Of a DNA stretch of 64,000 nucleotides, positions 51,443-62,300 are shown piece by piece. This stretch comes from Trichoplax adhaerens (lineage: Eukaryota; Placozoa; Uniplacotomia; Trichoplacea; Trichoplacidae). The stretch is from positions 626,172-690,171 of the forward strand of contig NW_002060959.1 in NCBI RefSeq assembly GCF_000150275.1, given 5' to 3'. Under the pieces are notes generated by a model that was not told the DNA's origin, did not search any database, and worked only from the letters and a program-made list of their open reading frames with translations. A program made the position numbers and the translations under genes. How positions within the stretch are numbered: the stretch's first letter is position 1; the number at the start of each line of letters is the position of its first letter.

Positions 51443-53098
51443 TATTTCAATTTTTTAATTCTTCACCGCCTTTGTTTTTGCGAGTAATAGATAAAATACC
51501 CTCTAATGTGCCAGTTATGTGGCTTAGAAAGTGAAAATTAAATTTACCGTTCGGCTCATTCTACTATTAAAGCAATATAACTTAAGTTATCATCATAAAA
51601 ATGCATTAATTTTTCATTTTGTCATACCTTATTGTGTGTGTTGATTGATTGAATAGTACGATGATAATAGTTCATTAAGCTAATAAGGACATATTTCTAA
51701 AGATTGAAAGCAATTTTAACACATTTTATGATCTATAAGTAGATTTCTTCCACGGTAGTCTTGTGTCTTTGACTTGATTCGATATCTTCTTACTTCTAAA
51801 GATAACGGTATTTAAAAAATTACTGTTATTATTATAAAAATGCTAAAACAATTCCAGTTTTCTTCGTCAGATTTTCGTTCTTATTGCTTTCAGTTTAAAA
51901 TTGTGAGATTAATGGAAAATTCCTAACTTAGTAGTATTCTATTAAGTTCAACAATTCTGAAATAAGAAGTCCACAAATGTCTACCATAAAATGAAAACAT
52001 TAACTATATGTATGCTACCCAATAAATTCAAAATCAAATTCATGCAAAAATTCAAAGTTTCTCGATTTACTTGACGATTCTTCGCTTATTTCAACAAAAA
52101 ATTATTATAAGCTTAATTATTTGCCAATTACTTTACAAAAAAATAATACAAGTATATTGAATTCGTGCAATCAATACGTTTTTATTGAAAAATATTGTTG
52201 CTGGAGTAATTAGGGAATAAATCTCTGAGATCATTCATCGGTTTTAGTCATCTCCTAGGGTTGGTTTAATAATGATTATTACAAGTTGTAGCACGAATCA
52301 TAATATCATTAGTATGCTATTGCGATGATCAAGATTGCCACACAAGGAGATGATGTGAAATAAGGCTACTTTTCCCTTGTTGATTTAGCTATTCTACTAT
52401 TTAACTTGTTGTTAATGAGAATTATGCTCCTAATACTTGTTTTTGAAAAAGTATTATTAGTACAACTATAAAGTTTTTCTTAAAATAATATTTTGATTAA
52501 AGCGTACTATCGCATTTTGACTAGTTATAATAGATTAATCTAATGCCGATCAATTATTCTGTATTTAGAAATTGCCTCTTATGCTGCATATCTATTTCCA
52601 TTAAGTATTCATAAATAAATATTTCTTAGTATAAACATAAGCAAGAACGCGTTGATTCAGTATAATCTATCATTTTAATTACCAAAAACTCCAATACTAT
52701 TAAGAGTCCAATCATATTGAAGATGCTGACGTAGAATTAATGAAATTTCATAGCACTCGTGTATGGGTCTTTCGCTTATGCAACTATATTCAGCAAAACC
52801 AAGTTAGATTATACGATGTGCGACATAAGACAAATAATGACGAATCATTCATGTCAAAGCAGTTAGTTCATTTTATTACTGAAAATCGCAGTAAAAATTT
52901 CCCTATAGTTATATTTTTGATTTCAAATTGTTTCCTTTTTTTTTATTTTCAGATGTTATTAATTTGAATCATTATACGCATGTACGAAGAAATCTTTATC
53001 CTGAAAATATTTAAGAACAAAATAAAATATCATCCATGGATAGTTAACGATAATCCTGTAACCGACCGATCCGATAAGTGATTTTTATGATGCATCAA
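51443..53098. other. Intergenic region downstream of gene C
   Basis: AT-rich. A 75-codon frame at 52,740-52,967 looks mildly protein-like at its start but has no homologue I recognise and no clear splice context. Confidence 0.4.
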
Positions 53099-53880
53099 TG
53101 TCACTTACAGGAGTAATCCCACTGTCTACTCTCTTCTAATGTGAGTGATCAACTTAACTTACTAGCTACTTAGTCACTCCAACTAGCTACGGAGAGATTC
53201 TGTAAGTAAGACTAACAACTTCCTCACAAGTATAATAAGCGGCTTGTTGTAAGATTAGTTTTATGAGTTTTTACTGCTATTCGTACGACGAAAGTGTAGT
53301 GCCTTGTCGTACACGAGAGAAGTATCAACTGAGCGATAAATTTTCTGCTCGGGCTTATATACAGTCGGCACACGTATAGCTGAAGAAATAATGTAGGGTG
53401 AAAAGTTGATAAAATCACAAATATCATCATGATTTCAAAAAACTATCTTAAATAAACTTATAAAATAAGTATCGGAATAGTATGAAATACAATTATATGG
53501 GTTTTAGACAAATGAGAGGATTGTATGAGTTGAGGTCTTCATAGTGATATAAAATTTCAAATAATCACATCGTATTAGCGATAGTGGTAATACAGTATAA
53601 TAACTTTTACAAAATCGGAAATAAATTAAATAAATACGATTAGTTCACCTATAAACGTCTGGAACTAGTATAAAAAAAAACAGATAAAATAAAGTGTGCT
53701 AAGCTAATAGCTCGCTAACACATTATTGCTCGTATTCGAAAGTATCATAAACAAAAATAAAGAATAATAACAGTAGCTCACACCCGAAACTAAAGCACAG
53801 TACACTATAACGCAAACATCTGTATCTTCTCTAGTGTAATTAATTATATTACAATATCAGGGTAAAATCGTACCATGACA
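53099..53880 (-). mobile_element. LTR-like block (ends uncertain)
   Basis: Starts TGTCACTTACAGG after ATCAA and ends near CCATGACA. On the minus strand it has a TATA box (CTGTATATAAGCCCGAGC) about 250 bp in, as in the other LTRs. No second copy and no matching target duplication were found, so both identity and limits are tentative. Confidence 0.4.
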
Positions 53881-55874
53881 GCCGTTAGTACATTAAACTG
53901 TACCTAGATGATCCACCGGAATATATGTTGCCAATTTTAATGTTGCAGTTGTAGAAATAAGGGTAGTATGTTGTTATGATGATCAAAATTGCAGATGGCA
54001 TGGCTGCAACTATAGATGATTCAATAATTCTTTTAAGATCTCCTAGTAACTATTTTAGGCTAGAGAAGAGGGACGTAGCATATCTTTGTATCACAATCTA
54101 ATAAAATTTCGAATTTTCTCCAATTCTTGAGAATTTGTGATCCATTTCATACCTGCGTAGTTACAGCTCTATTTATTACTATGTTCAAGGTTTTTCGCCG
54201 ACAGTAACAGTTTAGACTTGAAAATTAATACCTATCCGTTTCATAAGTCACAATCTAATATAACATAAATTGATGAGTTCCGGATTATTTTAGTTGTTAA
54301 GAATTTCACGATTATTTTTTCTATTTCAATTATTTTCCCGTAGTCCTTCTCTAACAGTATGGCATACTAGATTACATCGCAAACAGTTGCTATATATCTA
54401 ATACATTCTCGTAATAATTTTACTGGTCATGACTTTCTTTTAACTTCAGTACGGTAATTATCAAGCTATTAGAACGAATATTAAGAGATATGGACTCGTT
54501 CAAACAATACTTTAGAATGGTTTAATAGATCAAAAATACATTATTTTAATTATCAGAAGCTTTTAATCATTGATCTCATTCTTACTGTATCTTTTACTAT
54601 CATTAATCAACGGTACACTGTTCTATCTGGCTATTCTAATCGTTCCTAGTAATTGATAATCAGTTACATAAAACGAAAATTAATGCTATTTGTTAAGTTA
54701 TACGATAAATTGTGCGTTTTAATTGAAAATAAATGTTAATAAAACAAAGGGATCTACAAGAATTAAAACTCCGCCATAATTTAACAAAACACCTCTATAA
54801 ATCAATTTAATAATAAGAAGAAATCTTGTATCTTTAATTGTATCTTGATAAAATAGTCGGATTTGCATGATATGCAGTAATAAAGAGAATTGAAATATAG
54901 TAAAGAATAAATACGTACAAATTATTAATATCAAAAATAAATACGCGTATACTGATAATAGTTTCTGCCAAGTTGACAATAACAAGCTACATACTGTATG
55001 TACATGACCAGTTACATATGATCTTTCTAAGCGAATGAATGCCCTACGTTAGGACGCACCTGTACTTAAGTAAAATTCAATTGTTAAGCTATAAAAATGA
55101 TACTTTACAGTACAAACATTTTAATCTCGATCATAGAAAGCCCTTTAAATTTATTATATTCTATCTATGAATTCCAAGTTACTGCTACGATAATTTTAAC
55201 AAATTTTCAGGGAAAAATTCGTTTTATACTATTTAATCCCCAATTTTCAAATTAGATAAGAATTAGTACTGAATTAAGTTTTTCATACATTAATTAAATA
55301 AAGGACTAATTTGAACTCGAAAATCATATCCGCACATCAAAATACCATGAAACTTATTTTTTAAAGTTGATTAAGTTAAATTGAGAAATCGATCGGCAAT
55401 GATCACAATTTAAATTAGTACAATTTTACAGTAGATTCTAATGCCAACAAAACAGGACCAATTATATTGTTGGTCCAGCCTACAATTCTTTTATTGTAAA
55501 TGTACCAACAAAAATATAGTAGAGTTAATATAGCAATTTATTATTTGGCAAATACACGATATTGAAATCATGTACTAGTTATTAAATGGTGCACCATTTA
55601 CGTAATTGTAACAGCATGACATTTTACGCTTAATCTTTACGGGTATTCAAATTAGAATACGATATAAGAATTGGGCCAATGCTCAGTCAAGTGATATCGA
55701 AAAGAACTGGTCGAAGATAGATAAATAATCTTGAAAAAAGTCATTTATTTGACTTCGATATCGGCATAATTTATAGTCCACCCCTAAGATCAACACTAAT
55801 CAATTGTCTAGCCGGTATAGCACTCTGAAGTATTTAAATCAAACAACTTCTAGTTACGCAATAATTACCGTTAG
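53881..55874. other. Intergenic AT-rich sequence
   Basis: No supported gene. The 88-codon minus-strand frame at 54,719-54,985 is an AT-driven hydrophobic frame without splice or homology support. Confidence 0.5.
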
Positions 55875-56036
55875 TTTCAATTTTGAAGTACGGAGATTTA
55901 CAAAATGAACTCACTCATGTCAGTCACTTCCAGCTACTTTCCTGGCGTTGCGATGACATGGGTCTGTAGCCATGATATTGATGATGTTCAATGCCAATAT
56001 ACATCGAAATCTTGCGCTTTAGTTGCTCCGTTTTAA
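55875..56036 (+). other. Coding-like GC-richer patch, unresolved
   Basis: Two overlapping frames are open. After an acceptor (accgttag) a phase-2 frame reads KYGDLQNELTHVSHFQLLSW and meets a possible donor at 55,962. HFQ-x2-SW recalls the segment before the WPD loop of protein tyrosine phosphatases (usually HFxxxxWPD), but here W is followed by R. A second frame from ATG 55,905 gives 43 codons with 3 Cys. About 0.4 kb downstream (near 56,394) an acceptor ttcttcag is followed by NRYNVLCTHTLVIN, recalling the NRYxxVLPYDxxRV motif of the same family. The two could be decayed phosphatase fragments; chance is equally possible. Confidence 0.25.
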
Positions 56037-56842
56037 TCATTTATTCATTTCTTTTCTTTGCTTTGGCTGTCTGCAATACAACAGACAGATCTGACTACTG
56101 TGATCTGAGTATTACATCAATTAGACAGAAATCTTACTTGTCCTTAAAACAGATACTATAATTTATTTCGTTAATAACCAAACGAACTTCAAATATGAAA
56201 CTTATACCAATATTAACGCTCGATTGTCCACTTTCATCGAGGTGATTTATCTATGAAATGCAAACGCCATGCACCACCATGGACTACTCGATACTCGTAT
56301 ATTACCGCACAATATGATGCATAATTCATTCTGTACTAGCAAATGTTACTACAGATAAACTACTCTCTTTCGATGTTAATGTTTTCTTCAGAACCGATAT
56401 AACGTGTTGTGCACGCATACTTTAGTCATCAACATGGTTTGCATTTGGTGGTACGTCAATTCACAGCAATCATGCTGTAAATTGAGTTTTTAGTAAAGTC
56501 AATATGCCCTATATCGGATGATCGTGTATTCTGCCGTACCGTCTTTAAATAATGATCCTAGTGAGTTAAAGGCATGTTTAAGATAATCGTGAGTTCATCT
56601 ATGGTTAAGACATGTTGAAGATTAACATAATATCGACGTTAACGATACTTTAATTTTCTTCCACTACTGTAATCCTCCGCAGGCTAATAGTATATACTGT
56701 ACGTTGCAATGCGGTAGAATATTTGCAAATCGACACGGTAATACAGCAATGAGCTAGCCGAGGATCTAAAACTGGCTTCAGGTTAATTTAATTATGGGAT
56801 ACCTTTTAGCGTATCATCAAGTCTATGCTAACGGAACAATGC

Positions 56843-57400
56843 AGTGCGATCGATGTTTGATCAATTATAGTATACCATCCATGTGTAGTATTAATGCAAT
56901 GCTGTAAGAGGTTGAAGTAGACTATTAAGAACTCTGTAATTGAGAAATTGTCTTATTTAGTTTATTTAAGCGTTACTCGCAAGCATGAGAGCAGTGCATA
57001 AAAACTGGTTAAGGTTAATTAACGATACAGTGCGGTCCAGTGTCCTTTAAAAATCAACCCGAAACCCGGCTCTTGGACGGGATTTGGGTTAAGAATTTCT
57101 GACGTGATACAGTGTTTGTACAGCGACTGCACCCATTTCGGACTAGAAAATCAACCATTTTATCGGGTTCGGGTTGCATTTTCACTCTATTTCAGGGCTC
57201 TAGTACGATCGATGTTGGATTAATATACTATGGTATATTGTACTATCCATGTGTAGTATTAATGTAGTGATCCAAGAGGTTGTAGTACATAATGAACTAC
57301 TCCGTATTAGAGAAATCACCTTATTTATTTAAGCAGTAGTCTCGACTGGCGAGCATGAAAGCCATGCAAAAACTGGTTAAACTTAATGACAGGATACCTT
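56843..57400. repeat. Two diverged direct repeats, about 360 bp apart
   Basis: The block near 56,843 (CGATCGATGTTTGAT … CCATGTGTAGTATTAATG … AAAACTGGTTAAGGTTAA) recurs near 57,203 (CGATCGATGTTGGAT … CCATGTGTAGTATTAATG … AAAACTGGTTAAACTTAA), each followed by an AGAAAT and TTATTTA-rich part. The phrase GGATACCTTTTAGC also occurs at about 56,798 and 57,386, so the duplicated unit probably extends further. Element class unknown. Confidence 0.65.
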
Positions 57401-57514
57401 TTAGCTTTGTAATGACCGAGTAAAGAGTCTCCAGTAGTTACTTTTAGCCACCTACACTGTCCTACAGTTACTGTAATACTCATGTCACTCTGTCCACCTC
57501 TCTATCCGTAATCA

Positions 57515-57862
57515 TTTAGTAAAGTAAAAGTCAATCTTGGGAGATTTAGTCGTTTATGATCGAACTCACTGAGATTAAAGCGGAGGTTAAACAAGATCAT
57601 ATAACCTCCGACATCCGACCCTGTTAATGGTATATCATCATTTAGTTTAGTAAATGGTCAATCTAATCACGGACTTGAAAGATCTACTTTCGTAGTCCAC
57701 GATCGAACTCACTGAGATTAAAGCGGAGGTTGAACCAGATCATACAACCTCCGACATCCGACCCTGTTAATAGTATATCATCATTTAGTTTAGTAAATGG
57801 TCAATCTAATCACGGACTTGGAAGATCTACTTTCGTAGTCCACGATCGAATTCACAGAGAAG
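57515..57862. repeat. 143-bp tandem repeat (about 2.4 units)
   Basis: The phrase CGAACTCACTGAGATTAAAG starts at 57,561 and 57,704, and its diverged start at 57,847: a constant 143-bp period. Each full unit contains an inverted repeat, CGGAGGTT…AACCTCCG, enclosing about 14 bp. The 71-codon frame over it (57,730-57,945) is a by-product. Confidence 0.88.
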
Positions 57863-58256
57863 GAAGCGGAATTCGTAGTAGACCAAAATCATCCATGCAT
57901 CATCCGATACATTCGATATTCAAATTTTTGCATCAATTTGTATAAAATTGATCGCAAATGGTTTTAATATGTAGTAAGAGATCTATCTGTATAGGAAGGT
58001 TGAGAACGATTGGTCTTTTTTAAGCGCTTAACTTGTCGTTTTTACTATTCAAGCATATCGAAGAAAACGGATCGCATTGTACAATGTACACTGTAGGGTG
58101 TATCGCAAATGAACGATTTACATGGGCGAGGAATCAGATGTTTGCCCTAACCCTTCAAACTAAGAAATATCCAAATAAGATAAAATTGACTTCGGTTCAA
58201 TAGTATCCGCTCCTATTTGAAGACGGCCAGTTGAACAAAATGAAAGTCCTCCATGT

Positions 58257-58612
58257 TGTAACATTATGATCTTATATAGAAGATGCCTAGTATAGTAATA
58301 TCCTAATATACGAATACTTATCATATACCGTTTAAGTACTGTATTGTATTACATTCATAATGTACGACATCATGACTACATATAGACGACATGCTATACA
58401 TATAAAGACATTATTTCAATCCCATCTAAAACCTATAAATACCCTTGTACGCTAACTCGTTAGTCAGTTCCTACATTCCTGCTATCTCAAATACCTTATC
58501 TATAACAACCATATCATTGTTAGCCTGTAACTTGTATCTCAATAAAATCCTTTATACCTTCTATCATCGTCTACCTTAAAATACTTTACGCTACTTAAAG
58601 AAGATATTATTT
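58257..58612 (+). mobile_element. LTR-like block with TATA box and polyadenylation signal
   Basis: About 356 bp beginning TGTAACATTATG, flanked by perfect CATGT repeats (58,252-58,256 and 58,613-58,617). A TATA box (CCTATAAATACCC, about 58,432) is followed about 100 bp later by CTCAATAAAATCC (58,541), the layout seen in the other LTRs. The right end is TATTT rather than CA, and there is no second copy, so it may be an eroded LTR or an ordinary promoter-plus-terminator coincidence. Confidence 0.4.
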
Positions 58613-58670
58613 CATGTTAGATACGCTTGCGTCTACGATGAGAAATTGGCAGACGATCTGCGCATTATCA

Positions 58671-58740
58671 TACTGTACTGTACAGTACTGTACAGTACTG
58701 TACCGTAGAAATATGGTGTACTGTACACTGTACACTGTAG
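58671..58740. repeat. Palindromic TACTGTACAG array
   Basis: Overlapping copies of the self-complementary unit TACTGTACAGTA run through about 30 bp. A second cluster, GTACTGTACACTGTACACTGTA, follows after about 20 bp. Each cluster could fold on itself. Both strands show open frames here (58,607-58,805) purely because of the symmetry. Confidence 0.75.
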
Positions 58741-59029
58741 AGGATAGGACAGGACCTGAACTGGACATGCTCATTCGGATAGACAGACTTTCCATACCAG
58801 ATTAGGCTGAAAATGTCGAAAAAGAGACCTTCAGTATGGATCTTCCGTGTCTGTTTTCCAGATCGCTCGTATTAATTTGAATATTATTGATGATCTAAAT
58901 TGACTGCTTTCAAGTAGAGCTTGACAATAGACCAATGGAATACAATGTAATATTACTTAATTTAGAAAAAAATCAGTCCATTCAGAATCGATAGTTTGCA
59001 TACTAAAGTACTGTTATAATGCAATGTTT

Positions 59030-59327
59030 GACACAATTTGTTAACGAAAGGATACCGAGTGCCTGTCCGTCCGAAAACTGTCCAGTGTCCACTTGTCCAG
59101 GCTAAGCCGACGGTAATTGGTACTGTTGGGAGTAAAGATGACGCATGCGTAGTGAAACGAAGGTGGAGCAGTTTTCACACAGTGCTGGCTAGGTTAATTT
59201 TTGTCGACTTGATAAAGGTCAAGAAATGGAGGCAATTTGTGTTCGCTCTCGACTTGAAAAGTAATCACTATCCAATTGGGATTATCGTTAAAGGGAATAA
59301 GTAAGCTGTTCAGGTTAACGCTTCAAC
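59030..59327 (+). promoter_or_regulatory. Probable promoter/5' leader region of the EXOC6-like gene
   Basis: This stretch just before the EXOC6 start codon is clearly richer in G+C than its surroundings. It holds a perfect 10-bp palindrome, ACGCATGCGT, at 59,141-59,150, close to the NRF-1 core found in many animal housekeeping promoters. No TATA box is obvious. An 88-codon open frame crosses the region, but it matches nothing I know and ends 24 bases before the EXOC6 ATG, so I read it as chance openness in GC-richer DNA. The promoter role is inferred from position and composition. Confidence 0.4.
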
Positions 59328-62300
59328 ATGAGCGAAAGAGACCGTTTACCACAATCTCATGTCACGCATATTGATCATTTGTTAACTGAAATCGAATCTA
59401 GCGATGGTCCATTAAGTCCTACTCTCAGGTAAATCAATCATGAAATAATCAAGACTCAACTTGAAATGTTAACACAACATCAACACCTGTCGATATTCTA
59501 GCTGTGGAAATCATTTTCAATACTGTCTAGGCTGATATTAGTCTCTGGCTACCCAATACGATTTGTACTGCAATAAATAACTTGTATAGGATGGAAGTAA
59601 ACGTTACTTATTTCTCAGTCATCTGAACCCCGTTCTATCTCACTACATTCTGAAAAATAGCAATGGCTGATGACAGCTAACATATTTCATCGCTAATCTC
59701 ATCTACTTTATAAGTGATGTTGAAGAAGCGACTGCAATTCATAACTATGTTGTTATCATAGTCGTAGTGCTTAATATTTTTATACTATTCTATAGGCTTG
59801 TGCCATGTATTCGTCGATAAAAATCAGCATGTATTGTACAATGTTCTGTACGTCATCAATGCGTTTTAAGTACACAAGGTTACTTTTATTGTTGTAACGG
59901 AATTTGGTGCCGCAGAACATCATGCTAATATCATCTCCTATTTTCTTGTCATTGACAGGGCTGTCTATGAGAACAATTTAGATGAAGAATTTAACCAAAA
60001 GTTACAAAACCGAGTCAAGACTTATGATAAAGATATCGAACGATTATGCAATTACCATTACCATGGCTTTATAGAATCTGTTAGTGAGCTATTAAGGGTC
60101 AAGACTGATGTCAGAAACTTAAAGGTCTGATCAACATCTTTAAGAATAAAGAAATGTTTTATAAATATTAGCATAAGATATTTGTACCTTTGGACAATAA
60201 ATTGATGTTAATCATTGCTATTACAGTCAAACATCACTGGATCCAATTTAGCCTTGCAGGAATCCGGAAAGCAGGTTGAGTCATTAGCTCTTTTATCACT
60301 TCCGTTTAGGATTAATGATAATCTACTGCTGACTACTGCAAGTTTGTAGCATTTATATTCTTATTTAGGATGTAGTTAAGTTGATCGAGTATTTTGTATC
60401 TTTCAGCTATTAACAAAGTGCGAAGATCTTATACGCTTACGCAAGATACAGAGGAATATTATTGTTACAATTGAAGCTTTACAAAAGTGTTTACCAGGTA
60501 CTAATAAAGCGTCTTTCGTTATAGCATGAGTAAAACTAGCCATACCCTGGCGTAACTGTATGTATCAAATGTGACATTCTTATAATAGGCTAATGATATA
60601 TTATTGCTCTATTAGATGCTCTACCTTAAATTTATCTGCCATCTATTACTAACAATAGTATGAATCAGTTGTATGCTTACCTGTAATTCTCCATTGAATT
60701 AGTTCGTTATGGGTTGTTACAGTGTAATGTAGATTGTATAAATTAATATACAATATTTAGGCATCATATATAATAAACATATATATAGACACCGATGTAG
60801 ACTTGTTAGCGATAATGTATGACCTTCTTCTCGACGTTATTTGTAGTTTTGGAACTATATGCAAAGTTAAACGAGCAGATGGAAAAGAAAAGGTATGATT
60901 CCAGTTACAAGGACTTTTCTTCATCTGTTCATGATCTCTATGTTTATAGTAAATTGTTAACTTAATATCTTTGGAGCACAACTCTGAAAGCAGTAAATTA
61001 CAACTTTATGCGTGCTATTCGTTACAGATTCTATCCTGCCTTGAAAACTTTGGAACTACTAGAACATCAACACCTACCTCATATTGACAGGTACAAACAC
61101 ATAAGCGCAAATTCTCTTTTAATAGTACCTCCATTTTTATTTAATCTCTCTATCATCCTTCTGATCGTGTTTGGGCTCATTTTGCATATTTCAGCTATCG
61201 ATTTACTGAAATGATGAAAGAATGTATCCCGGTTATAACTAAAAATATAGAACTAGCTTCAAAATCGGACCTACAGGTTTATACGACTTTTTATAATACT
61301 TACTGTTTCATGAGGAACACACATACATACATACAAGTAAGCATAAATGTTTATATGTACGTATTGCTAACGCCTAGGATTTCCTTGAAAATATTCGGCA
61401 TAAATCTGAATTAATAGGTAGCATGTCCATGCGTGAGGTAACCATAGTATGCAAGCGTATTATTCCAGATAAAAGAATAAAAATTGAATATTTTCGGTAT
61501 TTGTAAGAGTACTGTACATGACTTTTTATCTTCTTTTGTGTGCATAGACCGAAACTCACAGCAGCCTCAATATCGTGCATGATAAGGCCACGGAGAATTC
61601 TGAAGTACGACATTTTTTGGGATATAATAACAAAATATTACTTGTGTCCAATTTTTAAAATTAATTTTAGGAAGAGGAGAAAAGTGTTCAAGATCTTGTT
61701 GATTTTTCTCCCTTATACCGCTGTTTGCATACTCATACTGTGCTGGTTAGTTTCACTTGTTTAATTCATTAAATGATCTTGATTTATTCCTATAAATAAA
61801 TCTTTATTAAAGAAAAAAAGTGATCAGTTCTAACATACAGCTATTTACTATGCAGGGATCACGAGAATATTTTGAAATGTATTATCGTGAACAACGAGAA
61901 AATCAAGCTAGATTAGTATTGCAACCTCAAGGAATTCAGGTAACTTGAATATGCTCAGCTAGTGTGTGTAAATTTTATACTTATCCTAAAATGGTATAGT
62001 CACGCTGATATTGTATTTGAATTTCCAATATCAGAATGAATCACTAGATAGCTATCGTAGCTACTTTCATCAAATTGTTGGGTATGTGCACTAGTTCTAC
62101 TCTAGTTTTTAATAGCGGTGCATATGAAGTAATGCGCTGATTGCTGCAATTTCATTTTGATATCTTATTCCATATACAGGTTTTTTGTAGTTGAAAATAC
62201 TGTTCTCCATACAACTAGAGGATTAGTTACAAGGTATGGCACATTATGAAGCTTTTTGGTTAATTTTGTCAATTTCGGTTTTATCTTGATCGATGTTGAA

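Noticed and set aside
54719-54985. 88-codon hydrophobic minus-strand frame
   Set aside because: Composition typical of AT-rich noncoding DNA (Leu/Ile/Phe/Tyr); no homologue, no splice or promoter context.
57730-57945. 71-codon frame
   Set aside because: Built from the 143-bp tandem repeat.
58607-58805. Overlapping frames on both strands
   Set aside because: A consequence of the palindromic TGTAC array, which reads alike on both strands.
59038-59304. 88-codon frame just upstream of EXOC6
   Set aside because: No homology, lies in a GC-richer promoter-like stretch and ends before the EXOC6 start; openness is explained by base composition.
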